Assembly (NCBI RefSeq): GCF_026183735.1
Contig: NZ_JAPFRE010000027.1
Location: 141,703-205,702 of the forward strand
Direction: 5' to 3'
Length of the DNA: 64,000 nt
From: Alteromonas sp. ASW11-130
Lineage (GTDB): Bacteria; Pseudomonadota; Gammaproteobacteria; Enterobacterales; Alteromonadaceae
Shown: one piece after another, positions 1 to 9,399 of the stretch
How the letters are laid out: every line of letters begins with the position of its first letter
How positions within the stretch are numbered: the stretch's first letter is position 1
Translations under genes and position numbers: made by a program
Notes under the pieces: generated by a model
Told to the model about the DNA's origin: nothing
Databases searched by the model: none
What the model saw: only the letters and a program-made list of their open reading frames with translations

Positions 1-64
1 GAATATGTTTAACTTTTTCGTCGTCGCGGAGTTTTACTCCAGCTTTTGGTCGGGCGCTACTCAT
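1..64 (-). CDS. lipA: lipoyl synthase, N-terminal fragment (partial)
   Basis: Only the first 21 codons lie in the window; the gene continues past base 1. The ATG is at 64-62 on the minus strand and the translation begins [20 protein letters not shown], which resembles the LipA leader that precedes the radical-SAM core (E. coli has GVKYRDADKM at this place). LipA inserts sulfur into octanoyl groups made available by LipB. Its start overlaps the lipB stop by 8 bases, so translational coupling is likely. The catalytic cysteine motifs are outside the window, so the call rests on the leader and on the lipB neighbour. Confidence 0.8.
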   Translation of the reverse strand, partial: MSSARPKAGVKLRDDEKVKHI

Positions 65-713
65 CGAAACCTTCTTTATTTATTGATTCGGTGATGTTTA
101 ATTCACCTAACAGCTGATTTACTAAAATGGGGGCCGTTTGTGCCAAAGTTGATGGCCCATTCAGCGTATGTGTATCTACCATTTCTAGCCCAGCATATCC
201 ACATGGATTGATACGTGTGAATGGGTTCAAATCCATATTGACATTTAATGCCAGTCCATGAAAAGAACAACCTCGGCGTATACGAAGACCAACCGAGCAC
301 ACTTTTTTATCCTTCACATATACACCGGGCGCATCCTTTTTCGCCTCGGCTTGAATATGGAAATCTGCAAGCACTTTAATGACGGCATTTTCCATTGCAT
401 TCACTAAATGACGAACTCCTAATTTACGCCGTTTGATGTCAATCATAAGATAAACAACCATTTGGCCGGGGCCATGATAAGTTACCTGGCCACCTCGATC
501 GACTTTTACTACCGGAATATCTCCAGGCATTAAAAGGTGCTCTTCTTTCCCTGCCTGCCCCTGAGTAAAAACAGGTTCATGTTCCACTAACCATATTTCA
601 TCATTGGTTTGTTCATGGCGAGTATCAGTAAGTTGTTGCATCCTCTGCCATATTGGTAAGTAAGGCTGACGGTGTAAATGTCTTATTACAACGGGAAGTT
701 TCTTATCTGACAC
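57..713 (-). CDS. lipB: octanoyltransferase LipB
   Basis: 218 aa, the normal family length. LipB moves octanoate from acyl carrier protein to the lipoyl domains of 2-oxoacid dehydrogenases and GcvH, in the cytoplasm. The family signature [12 protein letters not shown] is at residues 73-84. The catalytic pair is visible as Lys137 (KKVCSVGLR) and Cys171 (INPCGYAG). The start is GTG at 713, and it overlaps the TAG stop of the DUF493 gene by one base (TAGTG). The downstream lipA start overlaps the end of lipB, so DUF493-lipB-lipA reads as one coupled unit. Confidence 0.96.
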   Translation of the reverse strand: MSDKKLPVVIRHLHRQPYLPIWQRMQQLTDTRHEQTNDEIWLVEHEPVFTQGQAGKEEHLLMPGDIPVVKVDRGGQVTYHGPGQMVVYLMIDIKRRKLGVRHLVNAMENAVIKVLADFHIQAEAKKDAPGVYVKDKKVCSVGLRIRRGCSFHGLALNVNMDLNPFTRINPCGYAGLEMVDTHTLNGPSTLAQTAPILVNQLLGELNITESINKEGFDE

Positions 714-976
714 TACAGCACAACTCGTACTAGTTCAATTTTGGCTAACTCTGTGTAAATTTCTTCCATGTGTTCTTTGCTGGTGACACGAACGCTGACG
801 GATACAGAGTGGTAGTTACCTTTACTACTAGGCTTAATCGTAGGGGAGTAATCGCCCGGCGCTAACCTCTGTAAACAGCTGACCACCTCGTTAGGAAGCG
901 CATCGTCAGCTACACCCATCACTTTAAAAGTCTGATAGGTAGGGAAGTCCAATAATTCATCAAAACGGGTATCCAT
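713..976 (-). CDS. ybeD: DUF493 (YbeD/UPF0250) family protein
   Basis: 87 aa when started at the ATG at 976, which has AAGGAT seven bases upstream and matches the length and N-terminus of E. coli YbeD (which begins MKTKLNELLEF). A longer open frame to 1045 adds 23 residues with no family resemblance and was not used. Conserved stretches are [31 protein letters not shown] and the terminal ELVRVVL. This is a small ferredoxin-fold-like protein of uncertain function, almost always found beside lipB. Its last base is shared with the lipB start codon. Confidence 0.93.
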   Translation of the reverse strand: MDTRFDELLDFPTYQTFKVMGVADDALPNEVVSCLQRLAPGDYSPTIKPSSKGNYHSVSVSVRVTSKEHMEEIYTELAKIELVRVVL

Positions 977-1075
977 CAGATATCCTTCAAAACTCAATTG
1001 TGTTAAACAAAAAAACGGCGGCTGGATTATAGCAAATCCTGCCACCGTTTTACATTATCCAACATTGATAGGGCG

Positions 1076-2257
1076 TTATTCGCCCCATCCAAGCTGTAAC
1101 ATTATATAATCAATAATGCGGTCGAAAAAGCTACCTTCTTTTACTTCTTGCAATGTCACTAACGGATATTGAGCCACATCTTCGCCCTCTAATTGCAGAT
1201 AAAGCGTTCCTACCACCTGACCTTTAGCCAGGGGGGCTTCTAACTTTTTGTTCAGTTCGAAATTAGCTTCCAGATTATCTGCTTGACCGCGGGGTATCGT
1301 AATAGGTGTTGGTTGATTGATGCCCAGGTCCACCGTTTCTCTGTCTCCCATATAAATACGGTGTGATACAAAACTCTCGCCGGCCTTGTAAGGCGTTACC
1401 GTTTCGTAAAAACGAAATCCATAACGCAACAGCTTTTTATTTTCAATTTTACGAGCACGTTCACTATCTGTACCCATTACCACTGAAACCAGCCGCATGT
1501 CCCCTTGCTCGGCTGAAGTCACTAAACTGTAACCCGCATCTGAGGTATGTCCGGTTTTAATTCCATCAACATTGAGACTCTGGTCCCACAATAAACTATT
1601 TCGATTGTATTGTTTGATACCGTTGTAGGTATATTTTTTTATTTTAAATAACCCGTAAACATCAGGTGTTTCTTCAATTAATGCTTTCGATAAAATTGCC
1701 ATGTCTCTAGGGGTGGTGAAATGGTCGGGGTCGTGCAGACCGTGACTATTAACAAAATTCGACCCTGTCATACCTAAATGTGCCGCATGCGCATTCATCA
1801 TACTTGCAAATGCGCTTTCCGAGCCAGCTACATGCTCGGCTAAAGCAACACAAGCATCATTTCCAGATTGAATTATCATGCCATGTAACAGTTCATCAAC
1901 AGTTACTTGAGTTCCTACTTCAATAAACATTTTAGATGACTCGGGAAATTTTTTGGCCCAGGCATTCTCTGAAACTGTGACTTTATCAGTTAGCGCTATA
2001 TTCCCCTCATTTAGTTCTTTTCCTACCACATATGCAGTCATCATTTTAGTAAGGCTAGCAGGAGCAAGTTGCATATCAGCATTTTGATCTGCGATGGCGT
2101 GACCAGTTTCGAAATCAGTTAGAATGAAGCCTTTGGCATCAACGCTGGGGGCAGGGGGGATCACCACAGCAGCAGCTGCGGAAAAAGTGAAACTCGTCGC
2201 CATTAGCATAATGCTAAAAAGTGACAGTGATTTAGCGCGTAATATCTTTTTTTGCAT
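1076..2257 (-). CDS. dacA: D-alanyl-D-alanine carboxypeptidase (PBP5/6 type)
   Basis: A low-molecular-mass penicillin-binding protein that removes the terminal D-Ala from peptidoglycan pentapeptides in the periplasm. Counting from a TTG at 2272 (398 aa), the active-site SLTK is at 73-76, followed by SGND and KTGHT, the three motifs of the serine peptidase S11 family. A signal peptide ending near SAAAAV is followed by the catalytic domain, the beta-rich PBP5 C-terminal domain and a terminal amphipathic helix (FFDRIIDYIMLQLGWGE) that would anchor the protein to the inner membrane. ATG at 2257 is preferred over TTG at 2272; neither has a strong ribosome binding site. It lies between rlpA and DUF493 as in E. 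coli. Confidence 0.95.
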   Translation of the reverse strand: MQKKILRAKSLSLFSIMLMATSFTFSAAAAVVIPPAPSVDAKGFILTDFETGHAIADQNADMQLAPASLTKMMTAYVVGKELNEGNIALTDKVTVSENAWAKKFPESSKMFIEVGTQVTVDELLHGMIIQSGNDACVALAEHVAGSESAFASMMNAHAAHLGMTGSNFVNSHGLHDPDHFTTPRDMAILSKALIEETPDVYGLFKIKKYTYNGIKQYNRNSLLWDQSLNVDGIKTGHTSDAGYSLVTSAEQGDMRLVSVVMGTDSERARKIENKKLLRYGFRFYETVTPYKAGESFVSHRIYMGDRETVDLGINQPTPITIPRGQADNLEANFELNKKLEAPLAKGQVVGTLYLQLEGEDVAQYPLVTLQEVKEGSFFDRIIDYIMLQLGWGE

Positions 2258-2439
2258 AATTATATTTTTCAATCGTGTAATCGTAACGACAATAGTGTGT
2301 GAATTCTAACGTAAGGGCTGTTATACGACTAGGTTTTACCGAAAAAGTTTAGCTTTTAATAGATAAACTGCCAGTTTTCCACTGTAAAGCCCCGAAATTA
2401 ACACCTTTTACCCTCCACCTTACAGTTAAGCCGAGTTGT

Positions 2440-3294
2440 TTATAAATTCATCTCAACGGTGTAAGCGCCGGGGTAACCGTTTTTCTTCAATTCGGCCAAA
2501 AGCATTTTCGCCTGGAATCGATCGGATAAAGGTCCCAGGCGAAGTTTATATATATTATTGACCAAGGGTATTTCAGCTGGTACCTGATAAAGAGAAGAAA
2601 GAACGGTCGAAACAGAGCGCGCTTTTTCTATATCTGATAAAGCAGCTACCTGAATATATAAGCCAGGGGTAAACGTCACTTTGGTCTGTTCTTCAGCTTT
2701 ACGCACAGGCACATCTATGACCGCATATTCAGCATATGTCATTGTGGGTTGACTCCCTATAGTGACGTTGTTCTCTTCGTCAAAGTGGATTACTTCAAGC
2801 CGCACTTTGGCAGTGCCCTTGCTCTGATAACCTAATTTGTGAGAAGCAGCGTAAGATAAATCAATAATACGATCTGGATGGAACGGCCCCCTGTCATTCA
2901 CTCTTACTATCACTTGTTTGTTATTTTCCAAATTGGTAACACGAACATAAGAGGGGAGGGGCAGAGTCTTGTGCGCCGCCGTCATCGCGAACATATTGTA
3001 GGTTTCACCATTTGAAGTAAGGTGGCCGTGGAATTTTTGTCCATACCAAGACGCGTAGCCTTCCTCTTCAAATCCTTTTCCTGTTTGAAGTGGGAAATAG
3101 CGTTGGCCCAATACTTCATAGGGACGACTGTTATAACTGCGGTAAGGTTCGTACTTAGGAACTGCGTCCACAATGGATATTTCTTTATGTTGAAAACGTG
3201 GTGCAGAGTCGTACCGCTGTTTATATCTTCCTTGTGAAGGAGTTTGACAACCGACAATGGTTATCAACAATAATAAAACCACTACATAGCGCAT
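2440..3294 (-). CDS. rlpA: septal ring lytic transglycosylase / rare lipoprotein A
   Basis: Outer-membrane lipoprotein with a double-psi beta barrel domain (GYASWYGQKFHG through VRVNDRGPFHPDRIIDLS) and a C-terminal SPOR domain of about 75 residues (from LYIQVAALSD), which binds denuded septal glycan. The lipobox IVGC follows a short hydrophobic signal, so lipidation is expected at Cys16. ATG at 3294 overlaps the rodA stop by one base; a GTG one codon upstream is also possible. RlpA cleaves glycan strands lacking stem peptides in some relatives. It is co-transcribed with rodA and mrdA judging by overlap. Confidence 0.93.
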   Translation of the reverse strand: MRYVVVLLLLITIVGCQTPSQGRYKQRYDSAPRFQHKEISIVDAVPKYEPYRSYNSRPYEVLGQRYFPLQTGKGFEEEGYASWYGQKFHGHLTSNGETYNMFAMTAAHKTLPLPSYVRVTNLENNKQVIVRVNDRGPFHPDRIIDLSYAASHKLGYQSKGTAKVRLEVIHFDEENNVTIGSQPTMTYAEYAVIDVPVRKAEEQTKVTFTPGLYIQVAALSDIEKARSVSTVLSSLYQVPAEIPLVNNIYKLRLGPLSDRFQAKMLLAELKKNGYPGAYTVEMNL

Positions 3295-4409
3295 CACCGT
3301 GATAACAATCTCTTTTGTGTACTTATAGCCATTAGCATGCCAAATCCTGCCATTAATGTCACCATTGATGTGCCGCCATGACTGACTAGCGGCAATGGAA
3401 CGCCCACTACCGGTAATAACCCCGACACCATCCCCATGTTAACAAACACATAGACAAAAAAAGTAAGCGTGATACTTCCTGCGAGCAGTTTACTATATGC
3501 GTCCTGAGCTCGATTCGCGATAATCAGACCCCGGGTAATAATAAACAGATAAATTGCCAGTAAGCCCAATACGCCGAATAAACCAAACTCTTCGCTGAAA
3601 ACGGAAAAAATAAAATCTGTATGCCGTTCCGGTAAAAACTCAAGCTGAGATTGAGTTCCTTCCAGCCATCCTTTACCTCGTAAACCACCGGAACCGATGG
3701 CTATTTTCGACTGAATAATGTGGTAACCCGCACCGAGTGGGTCGCTTTCCGGATTCATAAAGGTAATAACTCGCTGTTTTTGATATTCCTTCATGAGGAA
3801 GAACCACATAATGGGCAGAAATGCGCCGCCAAGCAAGGTGAGAAAACCAATCAAACGCCAGCTCATGCCTGCTAAAAAAATTGCGAAAATGCCTGAACTT
3901 GCGATCAATAATGAGGTGCCCAAATCGGGTTGTTTTGCAATAAGTATGGTCGGGACAACGACAATGACGAACGCTATAAACACTTGGTTCGTTTTAGGCG
4001 GTAGATTGTAATTACTGATATACCAGGCGACCATCATGGGTACGGCCAGCTTCATCATTTCAGAAGGTTGAAAGCGAATAACTTTAAGGTCGAGCCAACG
4101 TTGAGCGCCTTTACCTATATCGCCAAAAAGTAGTACGGCAATAAGCATTAAGATGCCGATGGCAAATGCATAGATCGAAAGTCTTCTATAGGCCATGGGC
4201 GGCACCTGCGCCATAACCAACATCACAATTAATGCTACTCCCATCCGCATAAACTGGCGTTGTAACTGGCCTGCATCTTGTCCCGTAGCTGAATATAATG
4301 TTGCCAAGCCGACAGCCATCAGTATCAATAAACCTAAAAGGAGCACACCATCAACATGAATGCGCTGTAAGAAGGTGACTTGGTTGGGTCTAATTTGTGT
4401 TCTTTTCAT
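3294..4409 (-). CDS. rodA: rod-shape determining peptidoglycan polymerase RodA
   Basis: 371 aa SEDS-family glycosyltransferase with about ten membrane segments. It polymerises glycan strands for lateral wall growth as partner of PBP2, whose gene lies one base upstream in the operon. Typical SEDS stretches are visible: RWLDLKVIRFQPSEMMKLA, KQPDLGTSL, LPERHTDFIFSVFSEEFG and PLPLVSHGGTSMV. Its stop codon overlaps the rlpA start. Length matches E. coli MrdB (370 aa). The start ATG at 4409 follows the mrdA stop immediately, suggesting coupled translation. Confidence 0.97.
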   Translation of the reverse strand: MKRTQIRPNQVTFLQRIHVDGVLLLGLLILMAVGLATLYSATGQDAGQLQRQFMRMGVALIVMLVMAQVPPMAYRRLSIYAFAIGILMLIAVLLFGDIGKGAQRWLDLKVIRFQPSEMMKLAVPMMVAWYISNYNLPPKTNQVFIAFVIVVVPTILIAKQPDLGTSLLIASSGIFAIFLAGMSWRLIGFLTLLGGAFLPIMWFFLMKEYQKQRVITFMNPESDPLGAGYHIIQSKIAIGSGGLRGKGWLEGTQSQLEFLPERHTDFIFSVFSEEFGLFGVLGLLAIYLFIITRGLIIANRAQDAYSKLLAGSITLTFFVYVFVNMGMVSGLLPVVGVPLPLVSHGGTSMVTLMAGFGMLMAISTQKRLLSR

Positions 4410-4410
4410 T

Positions 4411-6309
4411 CTACATCTTTGCTTGGGTTTCAGCGTTTGTCAGCTGCGTTGGAAAAGAATGATTACGAAAGAAAAAATCCATCATATTCCGAGCTATAGG
4501 TGCGGCGTTACTACTCCCGCCCCCTGCATTTTCGAGGACAACGGTAATTGACATTTCGGGTGATTCATACGGCGCGTAACCCACATACATGGCGTTGTCC
4601 CGTAATCTTTCGGCAACATTTTCCTCCTCATAACTTTCATTTTGGCCAACCGAGAACAGCTGTGCTGTTCCGGTTTTTCCTGCGGAAACATAAGGTGTAT
4701 CTATAAATGCAGCTTGTGCAGTACCATCCTCGCGATTTACCACGCCGTACATGGCATCAAGTACAATATTCCAGTTTTTAGGCTCTTTAACAACAATTGG
4801 CCTTAGAGATTTTAACGGTTCAAGTTCTATTGTACCAACCTCACTCATAAACCCACGCATAATTTGCGGTACATAACGCTCACCTCGGTTAATTAATGTA
4901 TTAACAGTATGCGTAAGTTGGATTGGGGTGGTTGTCCAAAAACTTTGGCCAATCCCTACGGGAATAGTATCACCGATATACCAAGGTTGATTGAAGCGAG
5001 CTCGCTTCCAGCCTCTGCTGGGCATATTGGCATCAGATTCTTCATATAGGTCAATCCCAGTATAGTCGCCAAAACCAAATTCAGTCATCGCTTCACTAAT
5101 TCGGTCAATACCAAGTTGATAGGCTAAGTCATAGTAAAAAGTATCACAGGAGACTTCTATCGCTTTGGTAACATTGACTTTTCCGTGACCCCAACGTTTC
5201 CAATCTCGCCAAACGTGATTTACATTTGGAAGGCGATACCTTCCATGATCATTGATAGTTGTTTGTTGCGTTATGATTTCCTGTTCCAGCCCAAGCAATG
5301 CTAAATGGGGTTTGACGGTCGAAGCAGGCGGATACTGACCTTGCGTCGCGCGATTTATTAGCGGTCGATCCTCTGAGTTAAGTAGCGCGGAGTAGTTTTT
5401 TCGACTGATACCATGTACAAATAAATTAGGGTCATAGCTTGGACTGCTGTACATAGCGAGTACGCCACCAGTTTGGGGCGATGTTACAACTATCGATCCT
5501 CTTTGCCCATCAAGTTCGCGTTGCGCCGCTAACTGTAATTCTATGTCGATATTTAATACAATATCTTTCCCAGGTTGGGGGGGATCAACGTTTAAAATAC
5601 GTATGATTCTGCCTTGGTTGTTCACCTCCACTTGTTGGAAGCCAACCGTTCCGTGTAATAGATCCTCATGAAATTTTTCGATGCCTAGTTTGCCGATATC
5701 ATAAGTGGCTGCATAATTTGCTTCCTGTCCTGCTTCAACAATTTTTTGCAAATCATTTTTGTTAATCTTAGCGACATAACCTAGTACATGCGTTAATGTG
5801 CTTCCATAAGGGTAATGGCGAGATAACCTTGCTTCAATATTAACGCCAGGAAAGCGGTGTTTTTGTGCAGAAAAACGTGCCACTTCTTCCTCGTTAAGCT
5901 GCGTTCTCAACGCCACAGGTTTAAAGCGGCGCTGGCCTCTAATTGTGGCGAAAAAATTTTCGATTTCTTCATCTGAAATATCTAATAATTTCGTTAATTC
6001 GCCTAACGTGAACGGCAGATTGTCAATTTGTTCGGGGATGAGTTCTAAACTAAAAACAGGTCGGTTTTCCGCCAGTAATACGCCATTACGATCGTAGATA
6101 AGGCCTCTATTAGGCGCAATCGGAAGCACTTTAATTCGATTACCGTTCGAGCGTGTCTGAAAGTCTTCATATTGCTCCACTTGGAGTACATAAAGGTTAC
6201 TGACGATTATACTCAGCATGAAAAAGACAATAAGAATTGCCACAGTAGCACGACGAGCAAAGAGGTTCGCTTCAGCGGTATGATCGCGAATTGTCTGGCG
6301 TTTTCTCAT
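4411..6309 (-). CDS. mrdA: penicillin-binding protein 2 (transpeptidase)
   Basis: 632 aa class B PBP that cross-links peptidoglycan during cell elongation together with RodA. There is one N-terminal membrane helix (about residues 20-45), a dimerisation or pedestal domain, then the transpeptidase domain with PPASTVKP (active-site serine in STVK), the SxN-equivalent SCD, and KTGTAQ. An ATG at 6309 was chosen; a TTG directly upstream (6312) would add one residue. Length and order (rlmH-mrdA-rodA-rlpA) are as in E. coli. It is expected to be the mecillinam-sensitive PBP by family knowledge. Confidence 0.96.
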   Translation of the reverse strand: MRKRQTIRDHTAEANLFARRATVAILIVFFMLSIIVSNLYVLQVEQYEDFQTRSNGNRIKVLPIAPNRGLIYDRNGVLLAENRPVFSLELIPEQIDNLPFTLGELTKLLDISDEEIENFFATIRGQRRFKPVALRTQLNEEEVARFSAQKHRFPGVNIEARLSRHYPYGSTLTHVLGYVAKINKNDLQKIVEAGQEANYAATYDIGKLGIEKFHEDLLHGTVGFQQVEVNNQGRIIRILNVDPPQPGKDIVLNIDIELQLAAQRELDGQRGSIVVTSPQTGGVLAMYSSPSYDPNLFVHGISRKNYSALLNSEDRPLINRATQGQYPPASTVKPHLALLGLEQEIITQQTTINDHGRYRLPNVNHVWRDWKRWGHGKVNVTKAIEVSCDTFYYDLAYQLGIDRISEAMTEFGFGDYTGIDLYEESDANMPSRGWKRARFNQPWYIGDTIPVGIGQSFWTTTPIQLTHTVNTLINRGERYVPQIMRGFMSEVGTIELEPLKSLRPIVVKEPKNWNIVLDAMYGVVNREDGTAQAAFIDTPYVSAGKTGTAQLFSVGQNESYEEENVAERLRDNAMYVGYAPYESPEMSITVVLENAGGGSSNAAPIARNMMDFFFRNHSFPTQLTNAETQAKM

Positions 6310-6318
6310 CAACTTAAT

Positions 6319-6789
6319 TTACTCTCGATGATAGGGGTGATTCTGGGTTACCGTCCAGGCCCTATAAAGACTTTCTGCCACAATAATTCTGACTAATGGA
6401 TGGGGAAGGGTCAACGGGGAGAGAGACCATTTCTGATCGGCTGCTGCAATACATTCTGGTGAGAGACCTTCTGGTCCACCAATAAGCATGCTGACATCGC
6501 GCCCGTCCATCTTCCAGTTATCTAACTGCGTTGCGAGTTGATCAGTAGACCAGGGTTTGCCATGGACTTCGAGGGTTACGATACGATGGCTTTTCTCCAC
6601 GCGGGAGAGCATAGCCTCTCCCTCGGCTTTTAGAATACGCGCTATATCAGCATTTTTGCCCCTTTTACCGGCGGCAACAGGACTGAAGTACACGTCCATA
6701 TCTGGGCCAAACCGGCGCAAAAATTCGTTTACCCCATGATCGACCCAATCGGGCATCTTCGTTCCAACAGCGACGATTTGAATGCGCAC
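6319..6789 (-). CDS. rlmH: 23S rRNA (pseudouridine1915-N3)-methyltransferase RlmH
   Basis: 156 aa SPOUT-class methyltransferase; E. coli RlmH is 155 aa. It methylates pseudouridine 1915 in helix 69 of 23S rRNA on assembled 70S ribosomes. Visible family features are the N-terminal [16 protein letters not shown], the knot region [10 protein letters not shown] and the C-terminal [20 protein letters not shown]. The start codon is GTG at 6789. It sits between rsfS and mrdA, the usual arrangement, with only nine bases before mrdA. Confidence 0.97.
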   Translation of the reverse strand: MRIQIVAVGTKMPDWVDHGVNEFLRRFGPDMDVYFSPVAAGKRGKNADIARILKAEGEAMLSRVEKSHRIVTLEVHGKPWSTDQLATQLDNWKMDGRDVSMLIGGPEGLSPECIAAADQKWSLSPLTLPHPLVRIIVAESLYRAWTVTQNHPYHRE

Positions 6790-6826
6790 GTGATTGCTTT
6801 ACCAAGTTAAGTTAATGACAGCTTCG

Positions 6827-7144
6827 TTAATCCCACAGCTTTTCTAACTGATAAAAGTCGCGGGTTTCATCTTGCATAACATGCACGATGATGTCACCCA
6901 GGTCAACCAGTACCCATTCACCGCTCTCTTTTCCTTCCACGTTTAATGGCGGATGACCGGCATGTTTGGTTTCAACCAATATCTTATCCGCTATAGAAAT
7001 TACGTGTCGTTTAGAATTACCTGAGCATATGATCATGGTATCAGTAATAGTCGATTTACCGTGTACGTCTAACTCTGTTACGTCGCGGCCTTTCATATCG
7101 TCAATTTTGTCTTTCACAAATTGCTTGAGTTGTTGACTCTCCAA
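6827..7144 (-). CDS. rsfS: ribosomal silencing factor RsfS
   Basis: 105 aa, the usual length. RsfS (YbeB/Iojap family) binds ribosomal protein uL14 and blocks subunit joining when nutrients are low. Recognisable stretches are KDIDDMKGRDVTELDV-like N-terminus, ICSGNSKRHVISIAD and GEWVLVDLGDIIVHVM, the last being the family hallmark. It lies between nadD and rlmH, 14 bases after nadD, in the conserved cluster. Confidence 0.96.
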   Translation of the reverse strand: MESQQLKQFVKDKIDDMKGRDVTELDVHGKSTITDTMIICSGNSKRHVISIADKILVETKHAGHPPLNVEGKESGEWVLVDLGDIIVHVMQDETRDFYQLEKLWD

Positions 7145-7158
7145 TTTTGCTCCTCTAT

Positions 7159-7851
7159 CTATGTAATGACTGCATCATACAGTCGGTTAGCTTTAATATA
7201 GTCGAATACTTGCGGCGGGAGCCACTTTATTATTTTATGCTCAATCTCTTTAGCAGCAACGGGGCCAGCGTGAAAATAGTTGGCTAGTTCTTGTCGTATT
7301 AATGTTGATGAAACAGTAAAATAAGGAGTATCCACCAAATATACATTACCCGAAATCGATTCAAATTTTCCACATTCGACCTCGCTATACGAATTTTGTA
7401 GCCATTTTTTTTGTTCTACAGGCAAGGGAGGTTTGCAGCCTTTTCGGCGCATTACAACTATGTGGCAATAATCAGTAAGCATCTGCCACTTATACCAGCT
7501 CGTAAGATGATAAAACGAATCTTCCCCCATTAAAAATAGGAGAGCCGTTTGCGGGTACAAGGCGCGGAGTGCCTGGAACGTTTTCACACTATATGAGGGG
7601 GCAGGTAACGATAGCTCACAAAGCTCTGTATATAGTCTGGGGTCGACTGAACAGGCTAGCTCTGTCATTTTTACCCTATGCGTTTGGTTAACTTCAGCCA
7701 ATTGCTTATGCGGTGGAACCTTGCAAGGCATAAGGCCTAACTTTTCTGCCCCGATAATTTCGATGGCAGCTATGGCTGGCTGAATGTGGCCATAGTGAGG
7801 CGGATTAAAAGTACCCCCAAGCAGGGCAATAGAAGAAAAGCAAGTTGTCAC
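7159..7851 (-). CDS. nadD: nicotinate-nucleotide adenylyltransferase NadD
   Basis: 230 aa nucleotidyltransferase that adenylates nicotinate mononucleotide to deamido-NAD in NAD synthesis. The Rossmann-type signature GGTFNPPHYGHIQPA (residues 12-26) carries the HxGH-like ATP-binding motif, and the second motif VSSTLIR is near residue 190. The start is GTG at 7851, placed directly after the holA stop with no gap. About 15 residues longer than E. coli NadD, because of a tail after the SSTxxR motif. Confidence 0.96.
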   Translation of the reverse strand: MTTCFSSIALLGGTFNPPHYGHIQPAIAAIEIIGAEKLGLMPCKVPPHKQLAEVNQTHRVKMTELACSVDPRLYTELCELSLPAPSYSVKTFQALRALYPQTALLFLMGEDSFYHLTSWYKWQMLTDYCHIVVMRRKGCKPPLPVEQKKWLQNSYSEVECGKFESISGNVYLVDTPYFTVSSTLIRQELANYFHAGPVAAKEIEHKIIKWLPPQVFDYIKANRLYDAVIT

Positions 7852-8877
7852 TTATTCTGCCACTTCATATTGCTGCACAGGTACTGCCAAAAAAAGCATG
7901 CATAAATGACATAATTTTACAAATGGCTTATTCACCGTTGTCTGCTTAAAAAGTAAATCCGCTTGTTGTAATTGCTCGCGTATGATTTCAAGGTGTTTTC
8001 TATTTAAACGCGTCAGGGCTGTCTGATAAAAAGCTTGGCGGTTTTTCCAAATACCGAGTTTTTGCCAGGCGATAGGCTGATTGGCATCACGCAATTGGTT
8101 TAGTGACCATAGCGTCTGCCATTCTCGTACTAGCGCCCAAATTAGAATGTTAGGCTCAATACCCTCGCTCTCCAATCGGAGTAACATTTTGACACACCGA
8201 TGGTTGTCACCACTTAAAATAACGTCGATAAGTTGAAATACATTAAACCTTGAGTGATCTACTAACGCCTTGTCGAGTAATTCAAGGGTGATATAGTCTT
8301 GTTGATAGAGCAATGAAAGCTTATCTATTTCCTGGCGCGCAGCGAGTAGGTTGCCTTCACAGTAATCAGCAAGACGCTTAATACACGTATTATCCAGATT
8401 CAATTTCGCTAGCTTACAACGTTGGCTAATCCATTGGGTCAGGGCATTACCTTCAAGTGGATAGCAAAGGCTATATACGCCTACTGAATCAAGTGCTTTA
8501 AACCATTTGGCTTTCTGCACATCTTTCCCAATACGTGGGCCATGAACCACAATAATGACATCATCATTTACCTGTTCTGCCAACATCGCAAAGGTTTTGC
8601 TTCCTTCTGTTCCTGGCTTTCCGGTGGGTAATTCAAGCTCGATAAGTTGTTTGCTAGCAAATAGAGACAAGGTTTGAGTGGCCTCTATTAATTGAGACCA
8701 TTCAAAGTCAGAGTCTGCCACAAAGGAAGTTCTCTCTTCAAAACCTGCACGCTTTGATTGCTCGCGTACGGCATCAATCATTTCTATCTTTTGCTGTGGC
8801 TCATCGCCAAACAATAAATAGAATGGGTGGATGCGTTTTGCCAACTCTTCATTAAAACGATTAGGAAAAACTTGCAT
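7852..8877 (-). CDS. holA: DNA polymerase III subunit delta
   Basis: 341 aa, close to E. coli HolA (343 aa). Delta is the clamp-loader subunit that opens the beta sliding clamp. The N-terminal stretch YLLFGDEPQQKIEMIDAVR is typical of the family's degenerate AAA-type nucleotide-binding fold, and the three-domain layout with the C-terminal collar helices fits. It overlaps none of its neighbours but abuts nadD exactly, and is 12 bases from lptE, consistent with one transcript leuS-lptE-holA-nadD. Confidence 0.95.
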   Translation of the reverse strand: MQVFPNRFNEELAKRIHPFYLLFGDEPQQKIEMIDAVREQSKRAGFEERTSFVADSDFEWSQLIEATQTLSLFASKQLIELELPTGKPGTEGSKTFAMLAEQVNDDVIIVVHGPRIGKDVQKAKWFKALDSVGVYSLCYPLEGNALTQWISQRCKLAKLNLDNTCIKRLADYCEGNLLAARQEIDKLSLLYQQDYITLELLDKALVDHSRFNVFQLIDVILSGDNHRCVKMLLRLESEGIEPNILIWALVREWQTLWSLNQLRDANQPIAWQKLGIWKNRQAFYQTALTRLNRKHLEIIREQLQQADLLFKQTTVNKPFVKLCHLCMLFLAVPVQQYEVAE

Positions 8878-8889
8878 GTAATATTTCGA

Positions 8890-9399
8890 CTATATTCGAG
8901 TTGTTGACTGACTTGATAGCCGGCGAATGATTCGGTCAGCTGCCTCACGTCGCATTTCACTCAGTACTAGTTCAAGCTCTCTTGACTTTGCCAATACTTG
9001 ATCAGGATCATCCTGGTAATCCCTAACTACTTCAAAATAGGCTTCAATTAAATCATTATCACCAAATTTAACAGTGTAGGGAACGCCTAATATTAGTTCG
9101 TATTCAGCAACCTGGCCGGTGGAAAATACAGATAGCAACCTTCGTTCAAGTTTTTCAGGTGCTAATGTAATAGTTATAGTGTGAACGTGGCTTTCCTTTG
9201 CCATATCTACAACCGGAACAATATTGTAAATTTCCAAGCGCTTGTTCAATGCGCGTTTAAGCGGCGCATGGCTGTGCATCGATTCAACGTGTAAATGCTT
9301 ATAGCCCGCAGGGAGAGAATGGTCTCCCCTTAATTTGAAGCCGCATGCCACCAATACCGAAGACAGGCACATTATAAGTAAAAAGCGAGAGAAGCTCAT
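8890..9399 (-). CDS. lptE: LPS-assembly lipoprotein LptE
   Basis: 169 aa outer-membrane lipoprotein. The signal ends in a lipobox VLVACGFKLRG with the lipidated cysteine at residue 19; the GFxLRG continuation is typical of LptE (RlpB). It plugs the LptD barrel and helps deliver lipopolysaccharide to the cell surface. Its ATG overlaps the leuS stop by one base, and it precedes holA, as in other gammaproteobacteria. Confidence 0.95.
   Translation of the reverse strand: MSFSRFLLIMCLSSVLVACGFKLRGDHSLPAGYKHLHVESMHSHAPLKRALNKRLEIYNIVPVVDMAKESHVHTITITLAPEKLERRLLSVFSTGQVAEYELILGVPYTVKFGDNDLIEAYFEVVRDYQDDPDQVLAKSRELELVLSEMRREAADRIIRRLSSQSTTRI

Noticed and set aside
713-1045. 110-residue form of the DUF493 protein
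   Set aside because: The extra 23 N-terminal residues do not match the family; ATG at 976 has a ribosome binding site.
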